Source of the DNA: Chloroflexi bacterium AL-N1 | Lineage (GTDB): Bacteria > Chloroflexota > Chloroflexia > Chloroflexales > Roseiflexaceae | DNA: 64,000 nt | Assembly (NCBI GenBank): GCA_013122435.1 | Contig: WYDT01000012.1 | Span: 124,001-188,000 of the forward strand | Direction of reading: 5' to 3' | Part shown: positions 17,608 through 25,127 of the stretch, in pieces | How the letters are laid out: every line of letters starts with the position of its first letter | Numbering within the stretch: the first letter of the stretch is position 1 | Program-made: the position numbers and the translations under genes | The notes under the pieces: model-generated | The model's input: only the letters and a program-made list of their open reading frames with translations | Database searches by the model: none | Told to the model about the DNA's origin: nothing

Positions 17608-17812
17608 ACCACTACCTCCTTCCTTTGAGGTGATAAGCGGCTGCCTCATAACAAACTATAGTAAAGAGGCAAGCAACACCTGTTTGGTCGAGGTTGACCC
17701 GATACGGTTTATTGTTTCACTCCCTATCATACATTGAGAGCGTATATAGCAGCGAAAACAGTTCTGCACCTCGCCGTACAAACATCTTCACCTTACTCTA
17801 TGACACAACAAA

Positions 17813-17854
17813 ACACCAGTACCATTCCCGATGCGGTAGAAATGGCACTGGTGT
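17813..17854 (-). terminator. terminator of the OsmC gene
   Basis: A long hairpin pairs ACACCAGT with ACTGGTGT and, after one mismatch, CCATT with AATGG. On the minus strand it is followed by TTTTGTTGTG. It lies 31 bases beyond the OsmC stop. The rest of 17650-17880 shows no gene. Confidence 0.78.
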
Positions 17855-17884
17855 CTGAGACACACGTACGAAATACGTGTCAAC

Positions 17885-18334
17885 CTAATCGCCCGGCATC
17901 GGGGCGGCTTCTTCCTGTACTAATTGGAAGGTAGCAGTGATATTCGCACTCTCACCGAGCATCGCCCAGACAGGGCAATAGCGCTCTCTTGAGAGATGAA
18001 TTGCCTGTTCTACATCTTCTGGCTCGATTCCCTCACCACGAACAATATATTCTAATGTGACAGACTCGAAGACGGTTGGATAGGTATCGCGACGATTCCC
18101 AAAAGCCCGTACTTCAAGACCTTGCACAGGTTGACGTTTTTTCTCCAGAATCGACACAACATCCATCGCACTACATCCTGCCAGGCCAATCAACATCATC
18201 TCCATTGGCGTAAGGCCAGACTGTGAGCCAACTTCGACAGCGCCATCCAGTTGCACGGAATAGCCTGAACCGGCTGTGCCACTGAAACGCCTGTCTTCTT
18301 GTAAAACAACTTGTGCTGAGATTTCTTGTGCCAT
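17885..18334 (-). CDS. OsmC-family peroxide reductase-like protein
   Basis: A 149-residue OsmC/Ohr-like protein with both redox cysteines: one in AGCSAMDVVSILEKKR and one in SRERYCPVWAML. Family members are homodimeric thiol peroxidases reducing organic hydroperoxides or reacting with sulfane compounds. The EKKRQPV and GIEPEDVEQAIHL segments place it in the YhfA/OsmC subgroup rather than Ohr. The ATG at 18334 is preceded by AGGAGACTTCG. It stands alone on the minus strand, divergent from the helicase gene, and has its own terminator. Confidence 0.9.
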   Translation of the reverse strand: MAQEISAQVVLQEDRRFSGTAGSGYSVQLDGAVEVGSQSGLTPMEMMLIGLAGCSAMDVVSILEKKRQPVQGLEVRAFGNRRDTYPTVFESVTLEYIVRGEGIEPEDVEQAIHLSRERYCPVWAMLGESANITATFQLVQEEAAPMPGD

Positions 18335-18485
18335 CGAAGTCTCCTTGCGTGGACGATCAAACATATTGTGATTATCGTAACAGCTCTGTACCACAATACG
18401 GATAACAAATGGCCACCGTCTGTTAGTGTTTATTGACCGCTCTTTTTAATAGAAAATGCATTGGCACAGATGTATAGATCAGCGC

Positions 18486-18515
18486 TTGACAAACACTTGT
18501 TCTGGCGATTACTAT
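18486..18515 (+). promoter_or_regulatory. probable promoter of pcrA
   Basis: TTGACA at 18486-18491 is followed after 18 bases by TACTAT (4 of 6 to TATAAT). The pcrA start codon lies 36 bases further on. Confidence 0.5.
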
Positions 18516-18550
18516 GAACGAGCACAGTTCGGCACAAGTAAGGAAAACAT

Positions 18551-20845
18551 ATGACTGTATCAATATTAGAAGGGCTTAATACAGCCCAGCAACAGGCTGT
18601 CCAGGTGGTCGATGGGCCAACGCTGGTTCTCGCCGGACCTGGGTCCGGCAAGACTGGCGTTCTGGTCCGGCGGGTCGCATTTCTGTCTGATCACGTCGGT
18701 ATCGATCTGCACAACGTTCTGGCCGTGACCTTTACCAACAAGGCTGCACGAGAGATGCGTGAACGGATTGATGCACTGCTGGGTGCCGGACGCGCAGCCG
18801 CCCTTACTGCCGGAACCTTTCACAGTCTGTGTGCGCGTTTTCTCCGCCGTGATATTGTGCACCTCAGTCGTGAGCGTGACTTCGCGATTTATGACACCGA
18901 CGATCAGGAACGCCTGATGAAACGAGTGCTCAAAGACCTCAATCTCGATGACAAAAAATACCCGCCACGCGCCATTCGTGCTTCTATTTCGAGTGCCAAA
19001 AACGAACTGATTGATGCTAACCAATATGCCCAGCAGGGGCGCACCTATTACGATGAAATTGTTGCACGCTGTTTTGTACACTATCAAAAGCTGCTGCGTG
19101 AGGCAAATGCCCTCGATTTTGATGATTTGCTGGTCGAAACGGTACGTCTGTTTGAGCAGCACCCCGCTGTACTTGAGAAATATCAGACTCGGTATCGCTA
19201 CATTCTGGCGGACGAATACCAGGATACCAATCACGTTCAATACATGTTGCTGAAACAACTGGCATCAAAATATCGCAATCTCTTTGTAGTCGGTGACGAA
19301 GATCAGAGTGTTTATGCGTTTCGCGGGGCCGATATTCGCAATATTCGCTACTTTGAAAATGATTATCCCGAAGCCAAAGTAATCCTTCTGGAGCAAAACT
19401 ATCGTAGTACCCAATCGATTCTTGATGTGGCCCAGTCTGTCATCAACCAGAGTGCCAAGCGCATGCGTGATAAAAACCTGTGGACAGAGAATGATCGCGG
19501 GACGTTAGTTGTCTTACAAGAAGGCTATGATCAGGACGAGGAGTCGTATCTGGTGGCCAGTGAGGCTGCACGTCTGTTAAGCAGCGGTGACTACCAACCA
19601 GGCGATATTGCCGTGATGTATCGCACCAACGCACAGTCACGTGCGCTGGAAGAGGCACTCATTGGTCGTGGGCTGCGGTATCAGATCGTTGGAGGAACAC
19701 GGTTCTACGAACGGAAAGAGATTAAGGATGCGCTGGCCTATCTGCGCGTTGCCCATAATCCCGCCGATAATGTCAGCCTCAGTCGTATTCTGAACTGGCC
19801 TGGACGTGGCATCGGACAACGTACCGAAGACGAATTGGGGCGCTGGGCAACCAAACTCGGTGTGCCGGTGTACCGAGCTCTACAAAAGCTTAAGAATCCA
19901 GGCGGTGAAGAACTACCACCCGATACACCCATTCCATTTAATGCACGCACCCAAAAAGCCTTGTTATCTTTCATGGGGCTTATCGATAGCTTTATTGCTG
20001 CACGCCATGAACACGATCTGGGCGGTTTGATGGATGTTATTTTCCGCACACTGGAATTTGAATCAATCCTCATTCGCGAGCATGGCGAAGAAGAGGGGCG
20101 CGACCGCTGGAACAACGTGGTGGAGTTACGCAACGTTGCTGCAAACTACATCCATATGCCTCAAGAGTCGCAGTTGCCGACGTTTCTGGAGGAAGTGGCG
20201 CTCGTCTCCGACCTGGACTCAGTGCGGCGAGAGCAGGACACCATCACCTGTATTACGCTGCATCAAGCCAAAGGTCTGGAATACCCGGTCGTGTTTTTGA
20301 TTGGCCTCGAAGAAGGTTTGTTGCCACACTCACGCTCGCTTGACCACATGGATGCCCTGGATGAAGAGCGACGCCTCTTTTACGTCGGCGCAACCAGAGC
20401 GAAAGAGCGTTTGTATATGCTTTACGCCTTCCGACGCACCGTTTTTGGTCGCACCAATGTCTCGCAGTCCTCACGTTTCCTCGCAGACATTCCCAAAGAA
20501 TTACTCCATCACATGCCTAAACGCGGCTATACCGACACGCAGCAAACGAGCATGTTTACCAATCGTAGCAGTGTCAACTGGACGGGTAGCAGCACACGCC
20601 AGACTCATACAGAACCATCGAATGCCACACGGGGCCAAGAGAAGCAACGTACCTCCCTCACAGCCAACCAGCCACAGGCAGTCGCATTTTTCGCTGGTCA
20701 GAAAGTAAACCACGCTATGTTTGGTGAAGGCATGGTGGTTAGCTCCAAACTGATCGAGAACGACGAAGAAGTGACAGTGGCATTCCCTGGCAAAGGGGTC
20801 AAAAAACTGTTGGCCAGCTTTGCGAATCTGGAGCGGATCGAGTAA
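18551..20845 (+). CDS. pcrA: UvrD/PcrA-type ATP-dependent 3'-5' DNA helicase
   Basis: A 764-residue superfamily 1 helicase with all motifs in order: Q motif LNTAQQQAVQ, Walker A AGPGSGKT at 28-35, motif Ia AVTFTNKAAREM, motif II LADEYQDTN, motif III VVGDEDQSVYAFRGAD, motif IV ILLEQNYRS, motif V TLHQAKGLEYPVVF and motif VI LFYVGATRAKERL. It unwinds DNA in repair and replication and displaces RecA or stalled complexes. Residues 650-764 form the low-complexity tail plus a small C-terminal domain (VNHAMFGEGMVVSS, KKLLASFANLERI) typical of PcrA. Length is normal. It is a single-gene unit. Confidence 0.95.
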   Translation: MTVSILEGLNTAQQQAVQVVDGPTLVLAGPGSGKTGVLVRRVAFLSDHVGIDLHNVLAVTFTNKAAREMRERIDALLGAGRAAALTAGTFHSLCARFLRRDIVHLSRERDFAIYDTDDQERLMKRVLKDLNLDDKKYPPRAIRASISSAKNELIDANQYAQQGRTYYDEIVARCFVHYQKLLREANALDFDDLLVETVRLFEQHPAVLEKYQTRYRYILADEYQDTNHVQYMLLKQLASKYRNLFVVGDEDQSVYAFRGADIRNIRYFENDYPEAKVILLEQNYRSTQSILDVAQSVINQSAKRMRDKNLWTENDRGTLVVLQEGYDQDEESYLVASEAARLLSSGDYQPGDIAVMYRTNAQSRALEEALIGRGLRYQIVGGTRFYERKEIKDALAYLRVAHNPADNVSLSRILNWPGRGIGQRTEDELGRWATKLGVPVYRALQKLKNPGGEELPPDTPIPFNARTQKALLSFMGLIDSFIAARHEHDLGGLMDVIFRTLEFESILIREHGEEEGRDRWNNVVELRNVAANYIHMPQESQLPTFLEEVALVSDLDSVRREQDTITCITLHQAKGLEYPVVFLIGLEEGLLPHSRSLDHMDALDEERRLFYVGATRAKERLYMLYAFRRTVFGRTNVSQSSRFLADIPKELLHHMPKRGYTDTQQTSMFTNRSSVNWTGSSTRQTHTEPSNATRGQEKQRTSLTANQPQAVAFFAGQKVNHAMFGEGMVVSSKLIENDEEVTVAFPGKGVKKLLASFANLERIE

Positions 20846-21106
20846 GCCGCCGATACGAGGTATGGGCATCCGACGCTCGCCGCTCCATCGTTCTTTTCAT
20901 GGCGTTGTGAGTGATCATTTGGTTATCCCAACAGCTTGGGTATCTCTGCGTTACAATACACATCATTGCACAATAATATGCCCCAAACTAAATTGTTATC
21001 TAACGTACTCAATATTAATTTATTTCTAAACTATATCCTGTGTATTTCCGTTTTATGTCCCTGTCTCTGTCACTTTACAGTCGTATAATTTTTAGAAGGA
21101 AATACC

Positions 21107-22219
21107 ATGCGAATACATGAGTGGATAAAATTACTTGGGGCTCTTTGTTGCGGGCTCATTCTGATCTCGAGTAGCTACCAAACTGTCTTTGCGGAAGAAA
21201 TCGATTGTCAGGGAACGCTTGGCACTGTGACAGTCGACAATGTGCGGGTGCCATCCGACACAACTTGTACGCTCAACGGCACGCGTGTTGAAGGAACTAT
21301 TAAAGTAGAGTCAAACGCGACCCTCCGTGCAACTGGCATTGCCGTGATCGGGAACATACAAGCTGAGAACGCCAATCAGGTTGAGGTGTTAGGGAATTCA
21401 ATGGTTGGTGGCAGTATCCAGGTTGTGCAGAGTGGTGGTGCACGTATTGAAACCGTTCAAGTGACACAAGACATTCTGTTCGATACGAATACACAGCAGT
21501 TACGCGCAGCAGGGAATCGTATTGGTGGGAATCTCCAGGCTTTCCAAAACACCGGCGGCGTGGAGATTGCCAACAACACCATTGATGGCAACCTGCAATG
21601 TAAAGAGAACAACCCCGCACCAACTGGCGGCAATAATACCGTACAGGGCAGCAAAGAAGACCAGTGTGCCCAACTGTCCGGTGGCGGTGGTGGAGGTGGC
21701 GATGAGACATGCAACAGCACTCTGGGAACAATAACTGTTGAAAATCTGCGTGTCCCTGATAATGCGACGTGCGTGCTGAACGGCACACGTGTTGAGGGCA
21801 ACATCGAAATCGAAACCGATGCCACCCTGCGCGCCACCGGAGTCCAAGTAGAGGGCAATGTGCAAGCCGAGAACGCCCGCCGCGTTGAGGTATTAAGCAA
21901 CTCAACAGTTGGTGGCAATATTCAGATTGTACAGAGTGGAGCAGCACGTATTGATACGGTACGAATCGACGGTGATATTCTCTTTGACGAAAACAGCCGA
22001 TCGCTGAGTGCTACCAGTAACCGTATTGGTGGGAACCTTCAGGTCTTCCAAAACACTGGCGGTGTGGTAGTGGCCAACAACACCATTGATGGCAATCTCC
22101 AGTGTAAAGAGAACAATCCTGTTCCTGTAGGCGGTGGGAACATCGTTGAAGGTAATAAGGAAGATCAGTGTGCGTCGTTGCGGTGGGTATCGGTTATCCA
22201 GCTTCCTGTCATTTTCTAG
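21107..22219 (+). CDS. secreted protein with two 150-residue parallel-beta-like repeats
   Basis: A 370-residue protein with a signal peptide (LLGALCCGLILISSSYQTVFA) and two near-duplicate units, residues 33-190 and 203-357. Each starts C-x-G/S-T-LGT[VI]TV-[DE]N-[VL]RVP, carries LNGTRVEG, IGGNLQ and NTIDGNLQCKENNP, and ends KEDQCA. A glycine linker GGGGGGG joins them. Short strands with regular Asn and Gly turns and paired Cys suggest a beta-solenoid or polymer-like surface protein. No enzyme motif is visible. A TATAAT-like box at 21084 and AGAAGGA precede the start. After the second unit the chain ends in a hydrophobic WVSVIQLPVIF, a possible sorting or membrane tail. Confidence 0.8.
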   Translation: MRIHEWIKLLGALCCGLILISSSYQTVFAEEIDCQGTLGTVTVDNVRVPSDTTCTLNGTRVEGTIKVESNATLRATGIAVIGNIQAENANQVEVLGNSMVGGSIQVVQSGGARIETVQVTQDILFDTNTQQLRAAGNRIGGNLQAFQNTGGVEIANNTIDGNLQCKENNPAPTGGNNTVQGSKEDQCAQLSGGGGGGGDETCNSTLGTITVENLRVPDNATCVLNGTRVEGNIEIETDATLRATGVQVEGNVQAENARRVEVLSNSTVGGNIQIVQSGAARIDTVRIDGDILFDENSRSLSATSNRIGGNLQVFQNTGGVVVANNTIDGNLQCKENNPVPVGGGNIVEGNKEDQCASLRWVSVIQLPVIF

Positions 22220-22223
22220 GGTG

Positions 22224-22380
22224 ATGGAGCGGTGGAGCGATGGGGCAGTGGAGCGATGGGGCGGTTGGGCGGTGGAACACTCGTTGGTGGGAAGATAGTC
22301 TTGGAATTCTTCCCACCAACCACACTGTTATCTGACCCAAGAACAGTAGAGCGGTGGAGCGATAGAACGATAGAGCGGAA
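22224..22380 (+). repeat. G-rich minisatellite with GGAGCGAT units, containing a 13-bp inverted repeat
   Basis: Short units close to GGAGCGATGGGGC recur at 22224-22276 and, more diverged, at 22348-22380. Between them lies a perfect 13-bp inverted repeat (GTTGGTGGGAAGA with TCTTCCCACCAAC, 22283-22320, 12-base loop). It sits just past the repeat-protein gene. It may be a mobile repetitive element or a terminator lacking a T run. The following 22380-22820 holds no supported gene. Confidence 0.6.
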
Positions 22381-22821
22381 GACGGACCTTCGACAGGCTC
22401 AAGTCCCGCAGTTGTCGATACTGCAAGGACTTGGTGCACCGAAGGCATGCATCCCCATCATGGTCTACGCTCCAAGTATCTCTTGCGGGGTCCAGGGGTG
22501 CAGCACCTGAGCCAGAGAGCGCAGGGGTGGCGGCCCACCCTGACAGAAAACTCTCTCTTCTTAACCATGACTTCCGTTACTGAACGCAGAGATACAGAGA
22601 GGCTGAGGCACAGAGGGCAAATGAACTATAAAGCAGAAAGACAGTGGAACACTAGAACGTTTTACCGTCTTACTGTTTACAGTACCTCATAACTTAGAAA
22701 CTGAATTACTTCAAAAGGGGTATTTGTGGAAGGTAGGAGTCTATAGTTTGTCGGGTAAATTGTGGTCAAGTTAAGGCCATACCGTCGATATTGTGTGCAC
22801 GCAGTAGTTGAACATCTCTGT

Positions 22822-23595
22822 CTAAGATAGGAGATTAAATGGTACTGTTTGTTCCACAAGCACCACACCTTTAGGTAGAAGGGTACAATAGTTTGCCTCA
22901 TAATGGATCAAAGCTTCTGTATCTAGTTGCGATAAAATCTCTTTGCGAAATCTTGAGGCGTTTGAGTAACGCAACCACTTAATAATATTACTGTCTGCCA
23001 CTTTTTTCGGTTTCTTATAATACAGTATGACCAGTGTTTTTGTTCGCGCATCTAATTTTGTGTTTTGTACTCGAATAAAACCGTCTACTTCGGCTACTAC
23101 AGGAAGCTTAATCGTGTTAATGTTGTCTACTATTTTTTGTGCTTCACTTATGGAGGACGTGTGAAAGTAGCGTACTAATTCCATTAATATCCAATCAGTT
23201 GCTTGAACAATAAGTAAAGAATCCGATAGATTAGGATTAACTTCCCTACCGACATGTGCTACATTTCGCTTGTTTCGGACATCTAATATTACTCGTGCAA
23301 GTCGAGGGATAAAAAAACGGAATGTGTCTGGTAGAGTTGTATTATTTTCTATACTTCTAATTATTTGCTCTGAATTGAGCTGTTTGCCGAAAGCAGTATA
23401 TGTTCCTGTATTAAGGTGTTCTATTAATCGCAAAATACATTCGCAATACCGTGCTCCATTAAGCTCACTTGGTTGAAAGCGACCTAGAAAGAATTGCTGC
23501 TTGATATTAGCATATTCATCAAGTAGTTGTGTAAGTATGTCACTAGGAATCTTAGATGAAAGCTCTGACTCTAATTTTTTCCTAGAAAATGACAT
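22822..23595 (-). CDS. unknown protein with HEPN-like RX6H motif
   Basis: A 257-residue protein I cannot place in a family. Residues 30-145 are helical, with ELNGARYCECILRLIEHL and, in a long helix, LDVRNKRNVAHVGREVN. The latter holds R-N-x5-H, the RX4-6H pattern of HEPN ribonucleases, in helical context. Residues 160-257 look like a winged helix (ARTKTLVILYYKKPKKVAD, WLRYSNASRFRKEIL). There is no signal peptide. The start codon overlaps the previous gene's stop by one base (TAATG), so it is translationally coupled to it. HEPN proteins in such accessory operons are often RNA-cutting toxins or defence effectors; that role here is inference. Confidence 0.6.
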   Translation of the reverse strand: MSFSRKKLESELSSKIPSDILTQLLDEYANIKQQFFLGRFQPSELNGARYCECILRLIEHLNTGTYTAFGKQLNSEQIIRSIENNTTLPDTFRFFIPRLARVILDVRNKRNVAHVGREVNPNLSDSLLIVQATDWILMELVRYFHTSSISEAQKIVDNINTIKLPVVAEVDGFIRVQNTKLDARTKTLVILYYKKPKKVADSNIIKWLRYSNASRFRKEILSQLDTEALIHYEANYCTLLPKGVVLVEQTVPFNLLS

Positions 23596-24506
23596 TATTC
23601 ATCGCCTTCATCATCAAGTACTTCGGGTTCAACCTCTTGCTGAATCTCTGTACCTTTTATCCATGATTCTACTTCACGTTCTGCTTGTGGGGTAAGGTAA
23701 TATAAACCTTCAGGATTCTTACTAAACTTACTCTTGTTACTACCCCTACCTAAACATGTAATAAAGGCTTTCGACCCGACTGAAACGGTAGTATATTTCT
23801 GCGTAAGGTATAAATACGCCATTTTAGGCTTGGTTGCCTTTATGACATCAATACCCTTTGTAATAGCCCACAATGCAAACATTGCACAATTGGTTGCTGC
23901 TTTGAGTTCTCTAATGTCAAGTTGGCCAATATCAAGTGACATTTCAACCCAAGACTTAACTTGCCGATCCTCTTCTTTGCTTATTGTATGGCGCTTTTGT
24001 CCTGGTCTAGAAGATCCTTTCCAATATTCAAATCCGTCGGGAACAGAATTGTCACCAATCTCTTCTAGAAACTGTTCGACCACTTGGAGTCCACGCGTAT
24101 TCAACTCAAAACCACTATCGGTATGTATCAACAAAGCATTCGCCGTTTGCTGAAAGTAAGTGGTGGAATTAGTATCATGCAACTTAATCCGTCGCATTGC
24201 TTCAATAACCTGTTGTTTTACAGGGACAGGTTTTCCTAATATCGTATTGTATGCCCATACATACAATACGATGAATCTTTCTTGTTGATCCTTTCGTTTT
24301 TTACCTTTAAAATCATTAAATTTGGTAATGACATCACTCTCTCCATGCAATTGAAAGTATTTTGAAGCTTTCGATTTTTCAGAGTCACTACTCTGTGCGA
24401 TTGTTCCTTGTATGACTGTAGTACTACTTTCACCAGGTGGGGTTGTCTCTGGTGGACTTACTACATCTTCTTCTTTTCCTATTTTTGAAGTTTCAGAAAG
24501 TGGCAA
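23595..24506 (-). CDS. unknown protein with two helical winged-helix-like regions and acidic tail
   Basis: A 303-residue open frame I do not recognise. Residues 1-50 are a Ser/Pro/Thr-rich, probably disordered linker. Residues 65-140 (ERFIVLYVWAYNTILGKPVP, then TTYFQQTANALLIHTDSG) and 195-290 (ELKAATNCAMFALWAITKGI, then NPEGLYYLTPQAEREVESWI) look like two winged-helix-type domains. The end is very acidic (EVEPEVLDDEGDE). The frame opens with a TTG with no clear ribosome site and overlaps the zinc-ribbon gene by 28 bases, so it is probably the continuation of that gene after a frameshift. Coupled by one-base overlap to the RX6H gene. Confidence 0.55.
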   Translation of the reverse strand: MPLSETSKIGKEEDVVSPPETTPPGESSTTVIQGTIAQSSDSEKSKASKYFQLHGESDVITKFNDFKGKKRKDQQERFIVLYVWAYNTILGKPVPVKQQVIEAMRRIKLHDTNSTTYFQQTANALLIHTDSGFELNTRGLQVVEQFLEEIGDNSVPDGFEYWKGSSRPGQKRHTISKEEDRQVKSWVEMSLDIGQLDIRELKAATNCAMFALWAITKGIDVIKATKPKMAYLYLTQKYTTVSVGSKAFITCLGRGSNKSKFSKNPEGLYYLTPQAEREVESWIKGTEIQQEVEPEVLDDEGDE

Positions 24507-24814
24507 TGACAGAGGTTCTTGCGGTGTCGGTATAAACCTGAAAAGAGAGTTGCCGCTTCTCCAATTGCATTGTCAGATAAACGTCCATTAATTTTACGAT
24601 AAGCAGAAGTTCGTGTTTGCTTTTCTTCAAGTGTAAATTCATTCATCGGAGTTTGCGAGGATTGACTAGCTCCAATAACAATGCCACAAACAAAACACTT
24701 GTTCTTTTCAGGAAGTAGAGACTCTTTACAATTCAAGCATTTTACTTGGCGTTGACAAGTTAAGCAGAAATTATATTTTTCAGGAACGTCACTTGTGCAA
24801 TATGGACACTTCAT
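24479..24814 (-). CDS. double zinc-ribbon protein, probably N-terminus of a frameshifted longer protein
   Basis: A 111-residue frame opening with two zinc-ribbon knuckle pairs: CPYC, CLTC, CLNC and CFVC within residues 3-48. The region TPMNEFTLEEKQTRTSAYRK follows. Near residue 90 the frame becomes basic and uncharacteristic (LYRHRKNLCHCHFLKLQK), while the next frame reads FIPTPQEPLSLPLSETSKIG straight into the 303-residue gene below. A one-base slip in the T/C-rich stretch near 24540-24555 would give one protein of about 400 residues: zinc ribbons, linker, two winged helices. TAAGGAAGACCTA precedes the ATG at 24814. Function unknown; zinc ribbons suggest nucleic-acid or protein binding. Confidence 0.65.
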   Translation of the reverse strand: MKCPYCTSDVPEKYNFCLTCQRQVKCLNCKESLLPEKNKCFVCGIVIGASQSSQTPMNEFTLEEKQTRTSAYRKINGRLSDNAIGEAATLFSGLYRHRKNLCHCHFLKLQK

Positions 24815-24834
24815 TAGGTCTTCCTTATACCAAA

Positions 24835-24858
24835 TAAGTCAGACGTTGATCTGACTTA
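24835..24858 (-). promoter_or_regulatory. operator-like palindrome at the start point of the zinc-ribbon operon
   Basis: A perfect 9-bp inverted repeat TAAGTCAGA / TCTGACTTA with a 6-base centre lies immediately downstream of the predicted transcription start near 24863 and 20 bases before the ATG. That position suits a repressor site; a leader hairpin is the alternative. Confidence 0.6.
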
Positions 24859-24869
24859 AGCCATACAGT

Positions 24870-24898
24870 AGTATATTTAGAACGACTTCGCTTGTCAA
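24870..24898 (-). promoter_or_regulatory. consensus promoter of the zinc-ribbon operon
   Basis: On the minus strand TTGACA (24893-24898) and TATACT (24870-24875) are separated by exactly 17 bases. This is one of the best promoter matches in the window and drives the operon 24814 to 22822. Confidence 0.8.
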
Positions 24899-25027
24899 GG
24901 ATTTTAAGAGTGGACTCAGCGAACATCTTTATGCATTGAACCAATGCAAGCATCAAGATCTCGATAAGGACGTACTTTAATCCACCGCGCCCCAAATACT
25001 CCACAAAGACGGCACACAAAGACTTTA

Positions 25028-25036
25028 TGCTATAAT
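25028..25036 (+). promoter_or_regulatory. extended -10 promoter element for the GH13 gene
   Basis: TGCTATAAT is an extended -10 (TG-N-TATAAT) without a clear -35. It excludes the upstream possible start at 25035 and supports the ATG at 25128. Confidence 0.5.
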
Positions 25037-25127
25037 GAGCGCCCAGAACAGACATGTAACCAACGACATGTGTCATGCTGCCAAACCATACACATACTCG
25101 TGCTGTTGCATTGTACAAGGAACAACA

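Noticed and set aside
22224..22380. CRISPR array
   Set aside because: Units are short, irregular and unspaced by unique sequence, and no cas genes are present.
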